Below are positions 11,476-22,974 of a stretch of DNA of 64,000 bases, one piece after another. Positions within the stretch are counted from its first letter, which is position 1. Every line of letters begins with the position of its first letter. The translations under genes were made by a program, and so were the position numbers. Origin of the DNA: Dactylonectria macrodidyma (lineage: Eukaryota; Ascomycota; Sordariomycetes; Hypocreales; Nectriaceae). The notes under the pieces were generated by a model. The model had not been told where the DNA came from. It saw nothing but the letters and a program-made list of their open reading frames with translations, and did no database searches. The stretch spans positions 124,001 to 188,000 of the forward strand of contig JAGMUV010000015.1 of assembly GCA_020744425.1 (NCBI GenBank). The letters are read 5' to 3'.

Positions 11476-13045
11476 ATGGCTGTCATGACCGGTGACGCCT
11501 CTCCGCCGCCTTCTCGCCATCGTCGTACACTCATGGTTTCCCAGGACGGCTCTAACATGGGCAATCTGCCTCCGCCCAACACGTACAACGAGTACAAGCG
11601 AAACAGGGACGACTCCAAAACTGGCTGGATCCGGCCGCAGGGTGAAAGTGGCCGCTCTGGCTTCCATCCAATCCACTTCACTCATATCTCATTCAAGTCT
11701 ACCAGCCGTGCCAGTCTGCTCTGCAACTTCCTATGGCCCGTCGTCCCTGCTGCCATTGCCGTTCGCTGTATGTTTCTTTTCCCTGGGCAGTTCTTAGATT
11801 AAGCGCTGTCTGCTGTCTCTATCGCTGCTGCTGATTGACCTATACAGATGCTCTGCCTGATAACCATGTTCTCATCTTCACCCTCGCATACATCGCCATG
11901 GTTCCATGTGCCAATATGATCGGTTTCGCAGGCCAGGAGCTCGCCCGGAAATTGCCCCACGTCTGGGGTGTACTAACTGAGATCACGTACGGAACCACAT
12001 TTCATTGATCTCATGGGAATTCGTGTTAACCATTGCTAGTTGTGGTTCCGTTGTCGAGATCGTCTTGTTCATGGTCCTTTTGTCTAAGGACCAGTTTTAC
12101 GTCATCAAAGCTGCTATCCTCGGTTCTATCTTGGCTACTATGGTCCTCTGCTTGGGCGCTTGTTTCTTTGTCGGCGGACTGTTGAAGGACGAGCAATCTT
12201 TTAGTGATGCTATCAGCGAGGCTGGAAGTGGCCTTCTGCTCACCGCGTATGTTCAATCCCGATTCGGACTTTTCCTCTCGCTAACATATTCCTCTAGTGG
12301 TGTTGTGTTATCTGTCCCTACCATCTTTGAGCATGGCTTGGGCAGCAACGAGCTGTCGACCGACAATCTTGATCACAAGGTTCTCCAGATCTCTCGCGTC
12401 ATCTCCATCCTTCTCATCATCGCCTACAGCGTCTACGCTTTCTTCCAGGCCCGGACGCACCATGGAATCTACGACGCCATCTTCGAGTTCGACGAGCAGC
12501 GTGATCACGACAAGCACAAGGAGGAAGCCAAGCCCAAGCTCACTCTTACCGAAGCCATCATCGCCCTCGCCATCTCCGTTGGCCTAGTTACCCTCATTGC
12601 CGTCATCCTGGTCCTGCAGATCGAGCCCATCATCGAGCGTGGCGATGTCTCGGATGCCTTCATGGGTCTCATTCTAGTGCCTCTCGTTGAGAAGATTGCC
12701 GAACATCTTACCGCCATAGACGAAGCCTGGGATAACCAGATGAACTTTGCATTGTCTCACGTCCTCGGTGCCACCCTTCAGACCGCCCTATTCACAGGCC
12801 CCCTTGCTGTCATTGTTGGCTGGGGCTTGAACAAAGAGATGGATCTTAGCTTTGACATCTTTCACCTCATTATGCTCGTCCTGGCTATCCTTACTGTCGG
12901 CAGATTCCTACAGGATCAGAAAAGCAATTATCTGGAGGGATTCCTCCTCCTCATTCTTTACTTTGCAATCGCCGTCGCCGCCTGGTACTACCCAAACCCA
13001 GAGCTTGGCGGGGAGAGCGAGGGCAGTGGTGAGAGCGAGCATTGA
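11476..13045 (+). CDS. vacuolar Ca2+/H+ (cation/proton) exchanger-like membrane protein
   Basis: Exons 11476-11767, 11848-11986, 12040-12246 and 12298-13045 give 461 residues. A polar N-terminus of ~85 residues is followed by about eleven hydrophobic segments in two halves, as in the CaCA/CAX superfamily. The alpha-1-like repeat reads GSVVEIVLFMVLL before a YVIKAAILGSIL stretch; the alpha-2-like repeat reads EKIAEHLTAIDEAWDN then MNFALSHVLGATLQTALF. The glutamates are kept, but the Asn of the classic GN(A/F)xE motif is replaced by Ser and Lys. Known CAX proteins move Ca2+ (or Na+/K+) into vacuoles in exchange for protons; the substrate here is unproved. The third intron (12247-12297, 51 bp) has no stop and keeps frame, so a form 17 residues longer is possible. 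Convergent with nitrate reductase. Confidence 0.82.
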
Positions 13046-13476
13046 GATGCTCCCTCTCCTCATCGGCCCACATCACGATTACACGACTGGGGACGAGTTT
13101 TTATAAAAAGGCTGGATTTACAGACTGGAGTTCATCTCGAACGTTTGGGTAGCATCTTTCCGGGATAACGACGGAGTAGGGGGAACTTTTACCACGGCGC
13201 TCTCCGTATGTTCTCTTTCATGTGGCTAATAGGAAGCAACCTGTCAGAGGCCAATTTGTTGTATCAGTCATTGGTAAATATACTTGGAAATGCAAAACAC
13301 TTCGATTCAAGTCCCCTTTGTATTCTAAAAGCAAACGCAGCAAACGCCTTGGTCGTCATGTTAATAACTCTGGACACCATTTTCACAGCTGACTCCAACA
13401 AGCCCAAGTTTCGTCGATTCATGATATCCTCCTCTGCTGACACAATACAGTCACCCTCGTTGAGAGATCCATTCAT
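13046..13476. other. convergent intergenic region
   Basis: About 430 bp separate the stop codons of the exchanger (+) and nitrate reductase (-). It must hold both 3' UTRs and terminators. No gene is seen. Confidence 0.65.
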
Positions 13477-16206
13477 TCAGAAGAAGATAAGATCGTCTTC
13501 TTTCCATCCCATACCCAAGAAGATCTCCTTGGCACTCTTTTCCATGGGGCCAGGGCCGCATACGAGCACCAACTCATCTCCTGCGCCACTGGGTTTTCCC
13601 ACCTCCTTTTCGTACATGGCCTGACTCAACCGACCCTTCGCACCGGTCCATGATGGGGATGGCTGGGTCAGGGCGTGGATGATATGGCATCGTTTTGGGT
13701 TTTCTGCAGCGATGACATCGAGCTCTGCCTTGCAGAGAATGTCCTCTTCGGCACGGTTGCCATCTAGTACGAGACACTCAGTCTGGTCCTCGGCGTCGCG
13801 GGTCACGGCGCACAGGACCTGCCGGATCGGCGTTATGCCGGAGCCACCGCAAATCATGATGAAGCGGCGTACGCGACGATTTTGGCTGCCAATGGTGCAT
13901 GCGCCCCGTCCCAGGTACTCAAATTTGCCGACGGGGCCCTTGAACTCAACCCAGTGGCCGAGCGGGAGGCTGTCGAGCCCCTGTGTCATCTTCCCGCCGG
14001 GCCGGCCGGGGGCGTCGCGATAAATCTTGATGAGGACATCCAGACGGCCGCATTGCGCACCATCTGAGTAGGGGGTGTAGGCGCGGATGATAGCTTCGCG
14101 TGTGGCGGGGTCGCGGAGGCGCATCATGAGATGCTGGCCGGTGGGTAGGCCGACCTGCTGGCCTTCGTGGTTGAGCCGGAAGGAGAAGATCTTGGTGTCA
14201 GAGGAGATGACGTCCTTGCGGTCAAGGATGGCCTTGCTCCACGTTTTGGCTTGCAGGAAGACAGGACGGGTGTCGTCGGTCTCTTGAGAGTCGTCGTTGC
14301 CCAGAGCAGCGAGGGAAGCTTCGTCCAGGGTGCCGATGTGATAGTCAGGCATCATGGCTTTGGCATTTTCGCTATCTGAATGAGAGGGTCAGTATGCCGT
14401 TATTGGAATCTTTGGGTCAAGGGGCAACGTACGAATCGTAACAAACTCCTCCGTCACGTCCTGGCCAGCGGCTCCGAAAATGGACGCCGCACCACCGGGG
14501 TGGCCCTCCAAGAATGCTGTGCCGTCGTACACTTGGCCATTGACGACGAACCAAGGCTCGACATCGCCATCATGCTGTTTGAGCTCCGCAGCGGCGATGA
14601 CTCGGTCGACCTTGGGGCTGGTCATGCAAATCTCCTTTTCTGGTTCCTGCTCAATGACCTCTTCCGCCTCGCCCGATACCTTCTCGCCCCAGAAGCCGTT
14701 GGTGAGGTTTCCACCAGCCTTCTTGACTCTATTCATCCAGCCGCCGCCTGTCAGAATGGGTTGTGTTGGGTGCTCAAACCGCAAGGAGTGGGCTTCCTTG
14801 TGGATCACCACGCGGAACCATGGGTTATTCATCATTCCCAGAACGCTCCAGTACAAATCCCGAGGTTGAACCATCATTGACTCATCCATTGCGCGGATCA
14901 TGATGTCGTCTGCATCTCGAAGTTCGTCTAATGGGATGTCGAGCTCCCAGAAACACCAGCAGAAGCACGTCTCCCGCCACCACATGTCCACCCTGCCGCC
15001 AAACAATGTGTCACCGTCTGGAGCAAGACGATACTCGTCTTCGGGGTAGTTGATATTCGCAAGTCTCCATGACTTGCCCTTGTCTAGAGTGACTTCAACT
15101 CTAGTGACACGCTTTCCGCCACCACTGTAGGCATAGCCCCTTGCTTTGTACGAAGCCGGGGCACCCACTAGGGAGAGCTTCTCGTCATGTTCTGGGTAAC
15201 ATATCGCGCTATTTGTGTTGAGGTCATAAATGGCGTACCTTTCATCCCTCCATACATCCGGCAAATCGGCGCTGGCTTCGGGCGAAATCATCGTGGGAAG
15301 CACGCGGTTATCGAAGATATGATACCAGTTGTCGCTGGGTGCAGCGGTGACGATTATTTTCTTTAGCCACTTGACGCTTCGTCCGCCAATTTGTCCGGGG
15401 ATGATAATACGAACAGGCTTCCCATGGTCGGGATGGAGTGGCTCGCCGTTCATCCTGTGTGCCACCATGACGCCTCGATTAGGATCCATGCACCAGTTCA
15501 ACTTGATGGATGTCCCGTAGTAGCCGTTGGGAAGTTTGTCAGCTCCCTCAAAGCAGACGAACCTGGCCCCTCGTTTGGGCCGCGCAGCAGCTAATAGGTC
15601 GCCAATGGGGACACCGGTCCATAACGCTGTCGACAAACCCGCAGGCCCCCAGGAGAAACCCTTGGTCTTCCGTACTATGTTCTGTTCTTTGCGACGGTTG
15701 CCAGCACACACCAGAGTAACAGGATATGTGGCCTGCTCATAGTCGCTGATGAGATCTCTCACGCTCATCGTGATGGGGTTTTCTACCAAGCCCTCAACTG
15801 AGAACTCCCAGTCGAGCTTGTCTTCATCCTCGCACCGGGGTACCGCGCCATGATTGCGAACATAGTGGAGGTCTTCGCTAGTGAGAAAGCCCTCATTGTA
15901 CAACTCGGTCAGGGGGGCTTCGACGTTGAAAGGATGTACGCCGGTAAGACGGATGAGGCGCGGATCACGCCTCACATGGCTATCAGGAGTCTTGAGGTCC
16001 TCTGGCAAGACCTCTTTTGATCGAAAGTTGGGAGGTAAGGGATAGCGCTTTGGGAACTCGATCGGCCGGAAGTCTTGCAAGTCCTGAAAACTACTTATAC
16101 GGGACGGCTTGGCTGTGTCAGGGGGAGTTGGTGGGAATTCAAAGTTGGATGATGGTGTTGAGTTCTCGGGGATGGTTCTGAGAACCAGCGATGAGAGGGC
16201 CTCCAT
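13477..16206 (-). CDS. niaD: assimilatory nitrate reductase [NAD(P)H]
   Basis: Exons (complement) 16206-14433 and 14375-13477 give 890 residues, the usual length. It reduces nitrate to nitrite in the cytosol, the first step of nitrate assimilation. Domains in order: molybdopterin domain (~100-480) with the Mo-ligand Cys in TLVCAGNRRKE (Cys167); dimerisation domain; cytochrome b5 domain with the heme motif HPGG (569-572); FAD domain with RAYTPYSD (689-696); NAD(P) domain with GGSGITP (768-774) and CGPGPM (864-869), ending in the typical DLIFF. The single 57-bp intron falls just after the b5 domain. The start at 16206 (MEALSSLVLRT) is preferred; an upstream in-frame ATG at 16278 would add 24 hydrophobic residues not typical of the family. 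A NIT4-type site and GATA elements lie upstream. niaD is the Aspergillus name (nit-3 in Neurospora). Confidence 0.97.
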
Positions 16207-16383
16207 GTTTATGAGAATGCGATGTATCGACACAATGAGAGACGAAACAGCGGCCTGAGCCAAGATGTGAAGATGCAAACAGGATCCAGTGCAAAGGGAA
16301 CCGGCTCTTGGGCGGGCTTATGGAGGGAAGTGATTAATAAATGGCACATTGCGGGTGGTTCGCTTCTTGCACCGTGGGCCAGA

Positions 16384-16389
16384 GATAAG
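16384..16389 (+). promoter_or_regulatory. HGATAR element (AreA/NIT2-type)
   Basis: AGATAAG, core GATAAG at 16384-16389, about 180 bp upstream of the nitrate reductase start. Matches the HGATAR consensus of the global nitrogen regulator AreA/NIT2. One of three in the 480 bp upstream. Confidence 0.5.
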
Positions 16390-16551
16390 GACTCGCCGAA
16401 CCATTGCGGGTCAGGGACTCAGGGCATTGTCAAGCGGGATGAAGATGATAGTGCCGCGGGCCATGAGCCCTCCATGAGCCCTTGACAATTGACGACAATG
16501 AGCGAGGAGATGCAAATCACAATAGAGTGGGAGAGTGGGATCCCATGTGTG

Positions 16552-16559
16552 TCCGCGGA
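16552..16559. promoter_or_regulatory. NIT4/NirA-type binding palindrome TCCGCGGA
   Basis: The perfect palindrome TCCGCGGA lies about 350 bp upstream of the nitrate reductase start. It equals the site reported for the Neurospora nitrate regulator NIT4. Extended by one base on the complement it also matches the Aspergillus NirA consensus CTCCGHGG (16560-16553). It is in the expected place for a pathway-specific Zn2Cys6 activator. Binding is inferred. Confidence 0.7.
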
Positions 16560-16610
16560 GGTGATGCATCTGGATAGGATCATGGCCGTGGGTGACGAAT
16601 CACGATCGTT

Positions 16611-16616
16611 GATAAG
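16611..16616 (+). promoter_or_regulatory. HGATAR element (AreA/NIT2-type)
   Basis: TGATAAG, core GATAAG at 16611-16616, about 52 bp from the NIT4-type palindrome. NIT2 and NIT4 sites are known to act together at fungal nitrate genes; here this is inferred from spacing. Confidence 0.5.
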
Positions 16617-16679
16617 AAGAGTTGGTCCGGAGATGTGCGAACCACGATGGACCCACTGCGTTGCCAACTCCGAAGGTAA

Positions 16680-16685
16680 AGATAA
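16680..16685 (+). promoter_or_regulatory. HGATAR element (AreA/NIT2-type)
   Basis: AGATAA at 16680-16685, the third GATA-type element upstream of nitrate reductase. A match this short could be chance. Confidence 0.4.
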
Positions 16686-17813
16686 CGAAGATGGCCGAGG
16701 GAGACTGAGGTGAGACAAGAAATCCTTGTGCTAGCATCATCCTCCGCCTTCAATTGTTTGCCACGATGCGTGTTTGATGAACATAGCCAGCCCACTGGCC
16801 AGAACCAAAGAACCCTTGCGCTGAGGGTGTTGATCGGCTGTAGTTCTGTACGTGCCAGAACGAAGCCATTGAATGACAAGCAGTCGGCGACGCTATGCCC
16901 ATAGAAGCAGGCACTTCAATCTGTGGTTCGAGTCCAGCTCGAGTGTTTGGGTGAGGGATTTGGGTTCCCATAATAAAGCCTCATTGAAAGTCTGGATTAT
17001 AGTGCGGGATGAGGTGTTGGCTGTGATGTACGATTTGAAGTCACTGGCCCGCACAGCCGCATTTACAGCCGCATCCACAGCCGGAGTGGCCGAGCCGCTA
17101 CAATGTTGATCCGGGACGCAAGACGGTTGTTAACTTCTGTGAAGAAGGTTGTCAGGCGTTGCAGTGGGAGTGGTGGAATTGGTGGGAGCATGGTCAGTCG
17201 AGAACTCACTGATGATGAGTCAGTGACCAGCCCACTGAATTCTTTCAGCCTCAGGGCATCAGGACATCATTCGGTGATCTCAGCACCTCGCCATGGAAGG
17301 TACGACCGAGCCCCACCCGACCATTCGATTCGATACCGTGACCGGTCCCACCGCTCACCTCTCACCTCACACCTTCTCTCACCTGAACGCTCACACCTTG
17401 CTGCGCACCTTATCGATAATTACTTCACCCCACTACTGCAGGGTAGGCAAGTGCCTAGACGGCCGTTCTCCCTGTCCGCACCCAATCAATTGTACTGGTA
17501 GGGCATCCGCAGCCTCGGACCTACTGACCGTCGCCAGCGGCCAACCTAAGGTACGAACTTAACCTACCTCTCTTTACCTCAACCTAGCATCAAATCAAGG
17601 TCGCCAACATTGAAGACGCCTCCCGCGCTGCCTTTTCGCTATTCTCCCGTCCTGCTTCGTCGGACGCACCCATGTCGGCTCTGTTGGACCGTCCACAACA
17701 CCATCTCCCGGGGCAGCAAATCCCTTAGCAGTCCCTCCCGCGCCGAATGTAGCGCCGCCTGAGCCCATCATCCATCAGCTCTCGTTGACTCCGTCGCTGC
17801 GTCGTGATCCACC

Positions 17814-20800
17814 ATGGACCGCGCAAGGAAGCGTACACCACCCTAGCGCTCTCTCGAGTCTCGCATCCATTGTACTCACCACCTTCACAGGCGAACTGCG
17901 CGCTCTGAACGAAAGGGCTTGGGACGACGAGAAAGGTTCATCCGTTATTGCCCCACCACTTCTCCCCGCTCCCCGTTGACACCCAGTTTCTAGATCTCTT
18001 CCCTGTCAGCAAGACGCTTGATTCATCCCTCAAGAAGAACACCGCCTTCATAAAGCGACTGCGAACAGCCATTACCTCTGCCACTCTCGCCACCTTCCTG
18101 CAAGAAATCCGAACCTTGAGCCTACATAAGTACCTCTCCGAAATCATATCCGCTTGCTATGAAGGCCTTTGCAGACTCAAGTCTCCCGGTGAGATTGAGG
18201 CCGGTGTCGAGATAGTCAGCGCTCTCCACCAGCGCTTTGGGCCTGGCGAATTTACCGAGTATCTAGCATGGCTACTCGGCAAGGGCATGGCGACCCCGGA
18301 TAAAAGCATCCTCAAATCGCTGGCACCAGAGGTTCGAGAGAAGGAGGAAAAGGAGCGCATCACCCGCCAACGAGCATTGCTGCGTGTGGTTACCGAATTG
18401 TGGTTGGTCTGCGCCATCAGGACTCTTGACGACGTGAGCCGGCCTGATGATGCAACCAAGGGTGCTGCTGGTAAGTCCGCGGAACTCAAACCCCGGAGCA
18501 GCTCCAGCAAGGGGGGTGTCTCCGAGCCATTTCCCCTCGAAGTCCTGAAGGACCTTCTCGGATACGATCGCGAACACGCAAACCTTCCGTTGCTCGTGAT
18601 TTTCGTTAAGTCGTTCAGTTGGGATATCTTGGGCGTGAAGCCTACGGGCTCTGATGGCCGCAAGACTGTGGAGGAAGATGGAGTTGCGACTGCAGCCAAT
18701 GGAGAGAATCAAGACGATGAGGTTTACGAAGCCGGGGCCGCTTCTGCCGCAGATCAATCTTTCACCGAACCCGAACTGAGAGACCGCTTCAGGAACGTCC
18801 TCAAAAAGTACTTTGAAGACGTGAAAGCGCATATCATGCGCGACCAAAAGTCCATTCATTCGCAGGCCAGGCGAAATGCTGAAGCTTATGTCAAATCAGG
18901 TGAAGTTTTCGAAGACCGCCAGGCAAATTACGAGAAACAAGTCAAGGCCCAAGAACGTCTGGTCTCTAATGCCCAGGTTATCGCCGATGCCGTTGGCGCC
19001 GACATGCCCGACCTCAAAGACTCAGACGACTCTTTGGGGTCAGCCAATGGATCCATTGGCCTTGTCAAGACAGGCGATTACTTGCGATCAATGGGCGATG
19101 GGGCTGGAATCTGGGAGGATGAGGACGAGCGACGTTTCTACGAAAACCTGGTCGACTTGAAGGGCAAGGTCCCGCCCATTCTTCTCGAGGATGGCAAGAA
19201 GAAAAAACCTGATTCGGATGAACAAGTTGGGAAGAAGATTGATCAGGGCGAGGCCTCCGAGGCCACGAAACCTTCTGATCCAGCAGAGGATCAGTCCACC
19301 GCCATTGCCAACAAGACTATCGGAGCTCAAGTCGATGCCCTCCTCGCTCGCTTGCCCGAATTGACCAACAAGGATATCGTAGACCAAACCGCAATCGATT
19401 TCTGCTTCCTCAACTCCAAGGCTTCACGAAATCGTCTTGTAAAGGCACTGACAGAGGTTCCCAAAGGCCGAAGCGACCTGCTCCCGTCGTGGTCTCGCCT
19501 TGTCGCAACTCTAGGGCGATATATGCCGGACGTGCCTAAAGGCTTGGTCGAATACCTCGATGCCGAGTTCCGAAGCTTGCAGCGTCGCAAAGAGAAGGAC
19601 TTCCTTGGCCAAGTTCGTTTGAGTAACATTCGTTACCTGGCAGAGCTCACTAAGTTCGGCATCGTCCCTGAACATGTCGTTTTTCACTGCCTCAAAGTCA
19701 GCTTGGACGATTTCTCGCGCATGAACATCGAGATACTCTGTAATCTCATCGAGAATTGCGGTCGATACCTACTGCGCAACCCCGAGACGTCCCCACGGAT
19801 GGCAAGCTTCCTCGAGACCTTGCAGCGCAAGAAGTCTGTTCAGCACATTGGCCAGCCCGAACGTATGCTTATTGACAACGCGGTGTACTACGTCGACCCC
19901 CCGGAGCGGCCTGCAATTGAGCAGAAGGAGAGAACGCCCATGGAGCTTTTCATCCGCAAGCTGATCTATGTTGATATGACCAAGAGAACTTACAGCAAGA
20001 TCTTGAAGCAAATCCGCCGGCTCCATTGGGAAGAGGCGGAAGTTGTTGCTATTCTAGAAAAGGTCTTCTCGAAGCCAGGGAAGGTCAAGTATGGCAGCGT
20101 TCATCTTCTCGGCATTTTGCTGAGTGCACTTTACCGCCACCATCCTGCCTTCGTTGTCAAAGTCATCGACAATGTCGTCGAGTCAGTCAGCTTCGGGCTT
20201 GAGCAGAACGACTTTAGGTTCTTCCAGCGACGCGTTGCCGAGGTCAAATACCTTGGCGAGCTTTACAACTACCGCATTCTAGAGCATCCTGTCATCTTTG
20301 ATATCATGTACAGGATTATGACGTTTGGATATGGTTTGTCAACACGATGTTGTGTGGGAAGGTCAGTGACTAACTACTCAAAGGCGGTCCTCCCGTACCT
20401 GGCCGGTTCACCCCTCTCGACCCCCCTGACGACTTCTTTCGCATCCGACTCGTAGCTACGATGCTGGAAACTTGCGGGATGTTCTTCAACCGAGGCGCTG
20501 CAGGCAAGAAGCTCGACTATTTCTTGTCATTCTTCCAGGTCTGTCAGACTTGACGATGCGTGTCTCGATAAGAGCTGACTGTTGCTTGCAGTACTACGTT
20601 TTCACCAAGGCGTCCCTTCCATTGGACATTGAGTTCACTGTGCAGGATACCTTTGCACTGACCCGACCGCAGTGGAAGCTGGCCGCGAATTTGGAGGAGG
20701 CTGCCAAGGCATTTCAGCTTGCGGTTGCTCAAGATCAGAAGACAGCTGGAATCGATAAGGCCGTTGACATGGACGACGCAACAAGCGGGGCTTCATCGGA

Positions 20801-21568
20801 CGACGAGAATGACGATGGCGAAGACGACGATGACAGTGCCTCCGACGAAGAAGAGGCCGACGTACGTATCAATAGACTCAGGAGTGGCTACGTATTACTA
20901 ACCAATTCCAACCAGGACGTGGATGATGATTCAGATCGTGAGAGCACCTTTGACGAAGAGGCTATTGTCGTCACTCGACAGGAGGAGGAGGTGGATCCCG
21001 AGGACGAGGCTGAATTTGAACGTGAATACGCCAAGATGATGTCGGAAAGCCTTGAGTCTCGCAAGTTCGAGCGCAAGCAGCTTTTTGATGTTCCCCTTCC
21101 AGTTCGACCCAAGAACCGCGAGTCATCAACGGCATCCGAGCCCAGTAATGCTCAAGAGGAGCCCCCTGCCGGACACACTATGGCCTTTTCCCTCCTGACC
21201 AAGAGGGGCAATCGTCAACAGGTAGGATGGATCCCAATCGCACGCTCATGATTGTGCTGACAGTTGATAGACGCGAACCGTGGAACTGCCTTCGGACTCC
21301 ACCTTTGCGATTGCTATGAAGAACCAGCAACAGGCAGAACGCGAAGAACAGCAGCGTATCAAGAACTTGGTACTGAACTACGATCTCCAGCAGAACGACG
21401 ACCCAGACGGAAGTACGGACCCATATCCCCTTTTCAAAAATTCAATATTTATTTTGTACCCTAGGCCATGAACGTCCGACAACGTATTACCATAACCGCT
21501 TGGAGCGTTCGAACAAGGATCGAGGTCAAAGGATTCGGAAACTCCAGCTAAGTGATGTCGACTGGTAA
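17814..21568 (+). CDS. UPF2: nonsense-mediated decay factor Upf2/Nmd2
   Basis: Eight exons: 17814-17832, 17891-17935, 17994-20333, 20384-20538, 20592-20861, 20916-21221, 21271-21412, 21465-21568; 1126 residues. The two small 5' exons are needed to give MDRARKRELRALNERAWDD before the conserved LDSSLKKNTAFIKRLR segment. The long exon carries MIF4G-type helical repeats, including LSLHKYLSEIISACYEGL near the start and the PPVPGRFTPLDPPDDFFRIRLV hallmark near exon 4. An acidic D/E tract follows (~885-960). The C-terminal end (ERPTTYYHNRLERSNKDRGQ) is the conserved Upf1-binding tail region. Upf2 is a cytoplasmic scaffold that joins Upf1 to Upf3 in mRNA surveillance. The second intron uses a weak GTTCAT donor and is the least certain junction. 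The 54-bp fifth intron is stop-free and in frame. Confidence 0.92.
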
Positions 21569-22974
21569 GAGTTCCCGCATATTCGCATAGGAAGAGGGAG
21601 TGCAAGGGCTAAACTGTTGTGCAGGACATGAAACCGACCAGAGGGTACAGACAGTAACCACCTCCTAAAATGTTGACTCCTTCCAAGACAAGGATCGTGG
21701 CAAACGCAAGTCAACGCATTCGCAACGGATGGCATCATGACTTCATGGGCTATCTCGTAGTCTAGATAGAGCACGATGAGGTTCTGAACCAAGTGTCGTG
21801 TCGCACACAAACTACATGTCGCCGCCAAGATCGCAAAGGGTTTGCCACAGTAGCAGTACGACCCCCATGGTTCAGCTTAGGAGTGGCCATGACAAAAGGA
21901 ATGAAATCGTCAGAGATAGACATGGGAATATGAGAATGAGGGTGGATTCCATACGAGACGACGGCCCATTAGAGGGTGTTAGGCTGTCTACAAGAAGGAC
22001 GGCGTGCATTATCATCGTTGGCAGGGATCACCTTGGACTCTCAAATCGGTGCATTGTGCCTTCGGTAGTGTATGTCAATGGGATTGGTCATGCTTTCGTT
22101 TATAGTGGACGAGATGCATTTGTTATGCAAACGCTCCCATGACATTCCTAAGAGGGGTTTAGTCGCAAGGCGCGGGTGTTGTGGCTGAATGAAAGACGCC
22201 GGTAATTACAGTGTGTTAGCATGTCGGATACCTGCTTTGGCGCTGTCTTGCTCAGGGAGGTTAAAAGCCCGTGTGACACACATCTGACCAGCTTTAGAAG
22301 ATGGAGTTCGTTCGTGGGCTGTTTTGTTTGTACTTCATTTTTGATCGAGCTAGCGCTCAAGGCTCATTTCCTGGGTTGCAGTTTCTCCTCTGGTGTGTAC
22401 GCCGATGTATTTGTGCCTAAGGTATCTCTCCTGTGCCTACCAGGCAATGGATGGAACAGGTAGGTAGGTAGTGGTACACGTTCCGTCACTAAACCAAGCT
22501 CCCGGCACGTAAACTCTTTTGATTGCGCTTGCCAAGTTGCCGTTATATTAGCTGCCTTGTTTCTTTTGCCTGTCATATCTGTCCCCCTGGTCTGACTTCT
22601 CGTCTTCTGCACGCATCCGTGACAGGCCTCAAACACTCACTCATGTGTTCGGGTGGCTGCAGAAAAACGACCAGCCTTTGGATCTGATTATAGCTCTGCT
22701 GGAGAGGACTATTGCCCGTCTCAGCAGCGATTCGTGGAACCAACCCAACAAACGGGTAATTTGGAGCACACTGCGCATTCCATCATTCCGCACTTTGGCC
22801 CGAAGTGTTTGTCCGCGTGGCGGTTGTGCTCTTTTAAGTGCGACTCCAATTCACTTCACTTCGCTTTCACATTTCCATCACACGGAATCTCCTAGCATCA
22901 ATTACGATCCAAATACTGATATCGAGCTATAGTGACGCAACTTACCCCAAAGCCATTGTTGCCAGTCATCGAAG
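21569..22974. other. 1.4-kb intergenic region, no gene seen
   Basis: 3' region of UPF2 and promoter of the chitin synthase gene. Scattered frames of up to ~115 codons have no recognisable features. TAGGTAGGTAGG near 22460 is a small simple repeat. Confidence 0.6.

Larger units (their letters stand above)
16207..17813. other. divergent promoter region, nitrate reductase / UPF2
   Basis: 1.6 kb between two divergent starts, with no gene of its own. It carries the nitrate-control elements listed separately. The right-hand part, a C-rich stretch with CTCACC/TCACCT repeats, is likely the UPF2 promoter and leader. Confidence 0.65.

Noticed and set aside
16207..16278. Upstream in-frame ATG at 16278 as the nitrate reductase start
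   Set aside because: It would add 24 hydrophobic residues (MHLHILAQAAVSSL...) resembling a signal peptide, which cytosolic nitrate reductases lack; MEALSSLVLRT at 16206 is more plausible.
16921..16942. GGTTCGAGTCC near 16925 as a possible tRNA T-arm
   Set aside because: The flanking bases do not form a T stem, and no acceptor or anticodon arm fits around it.
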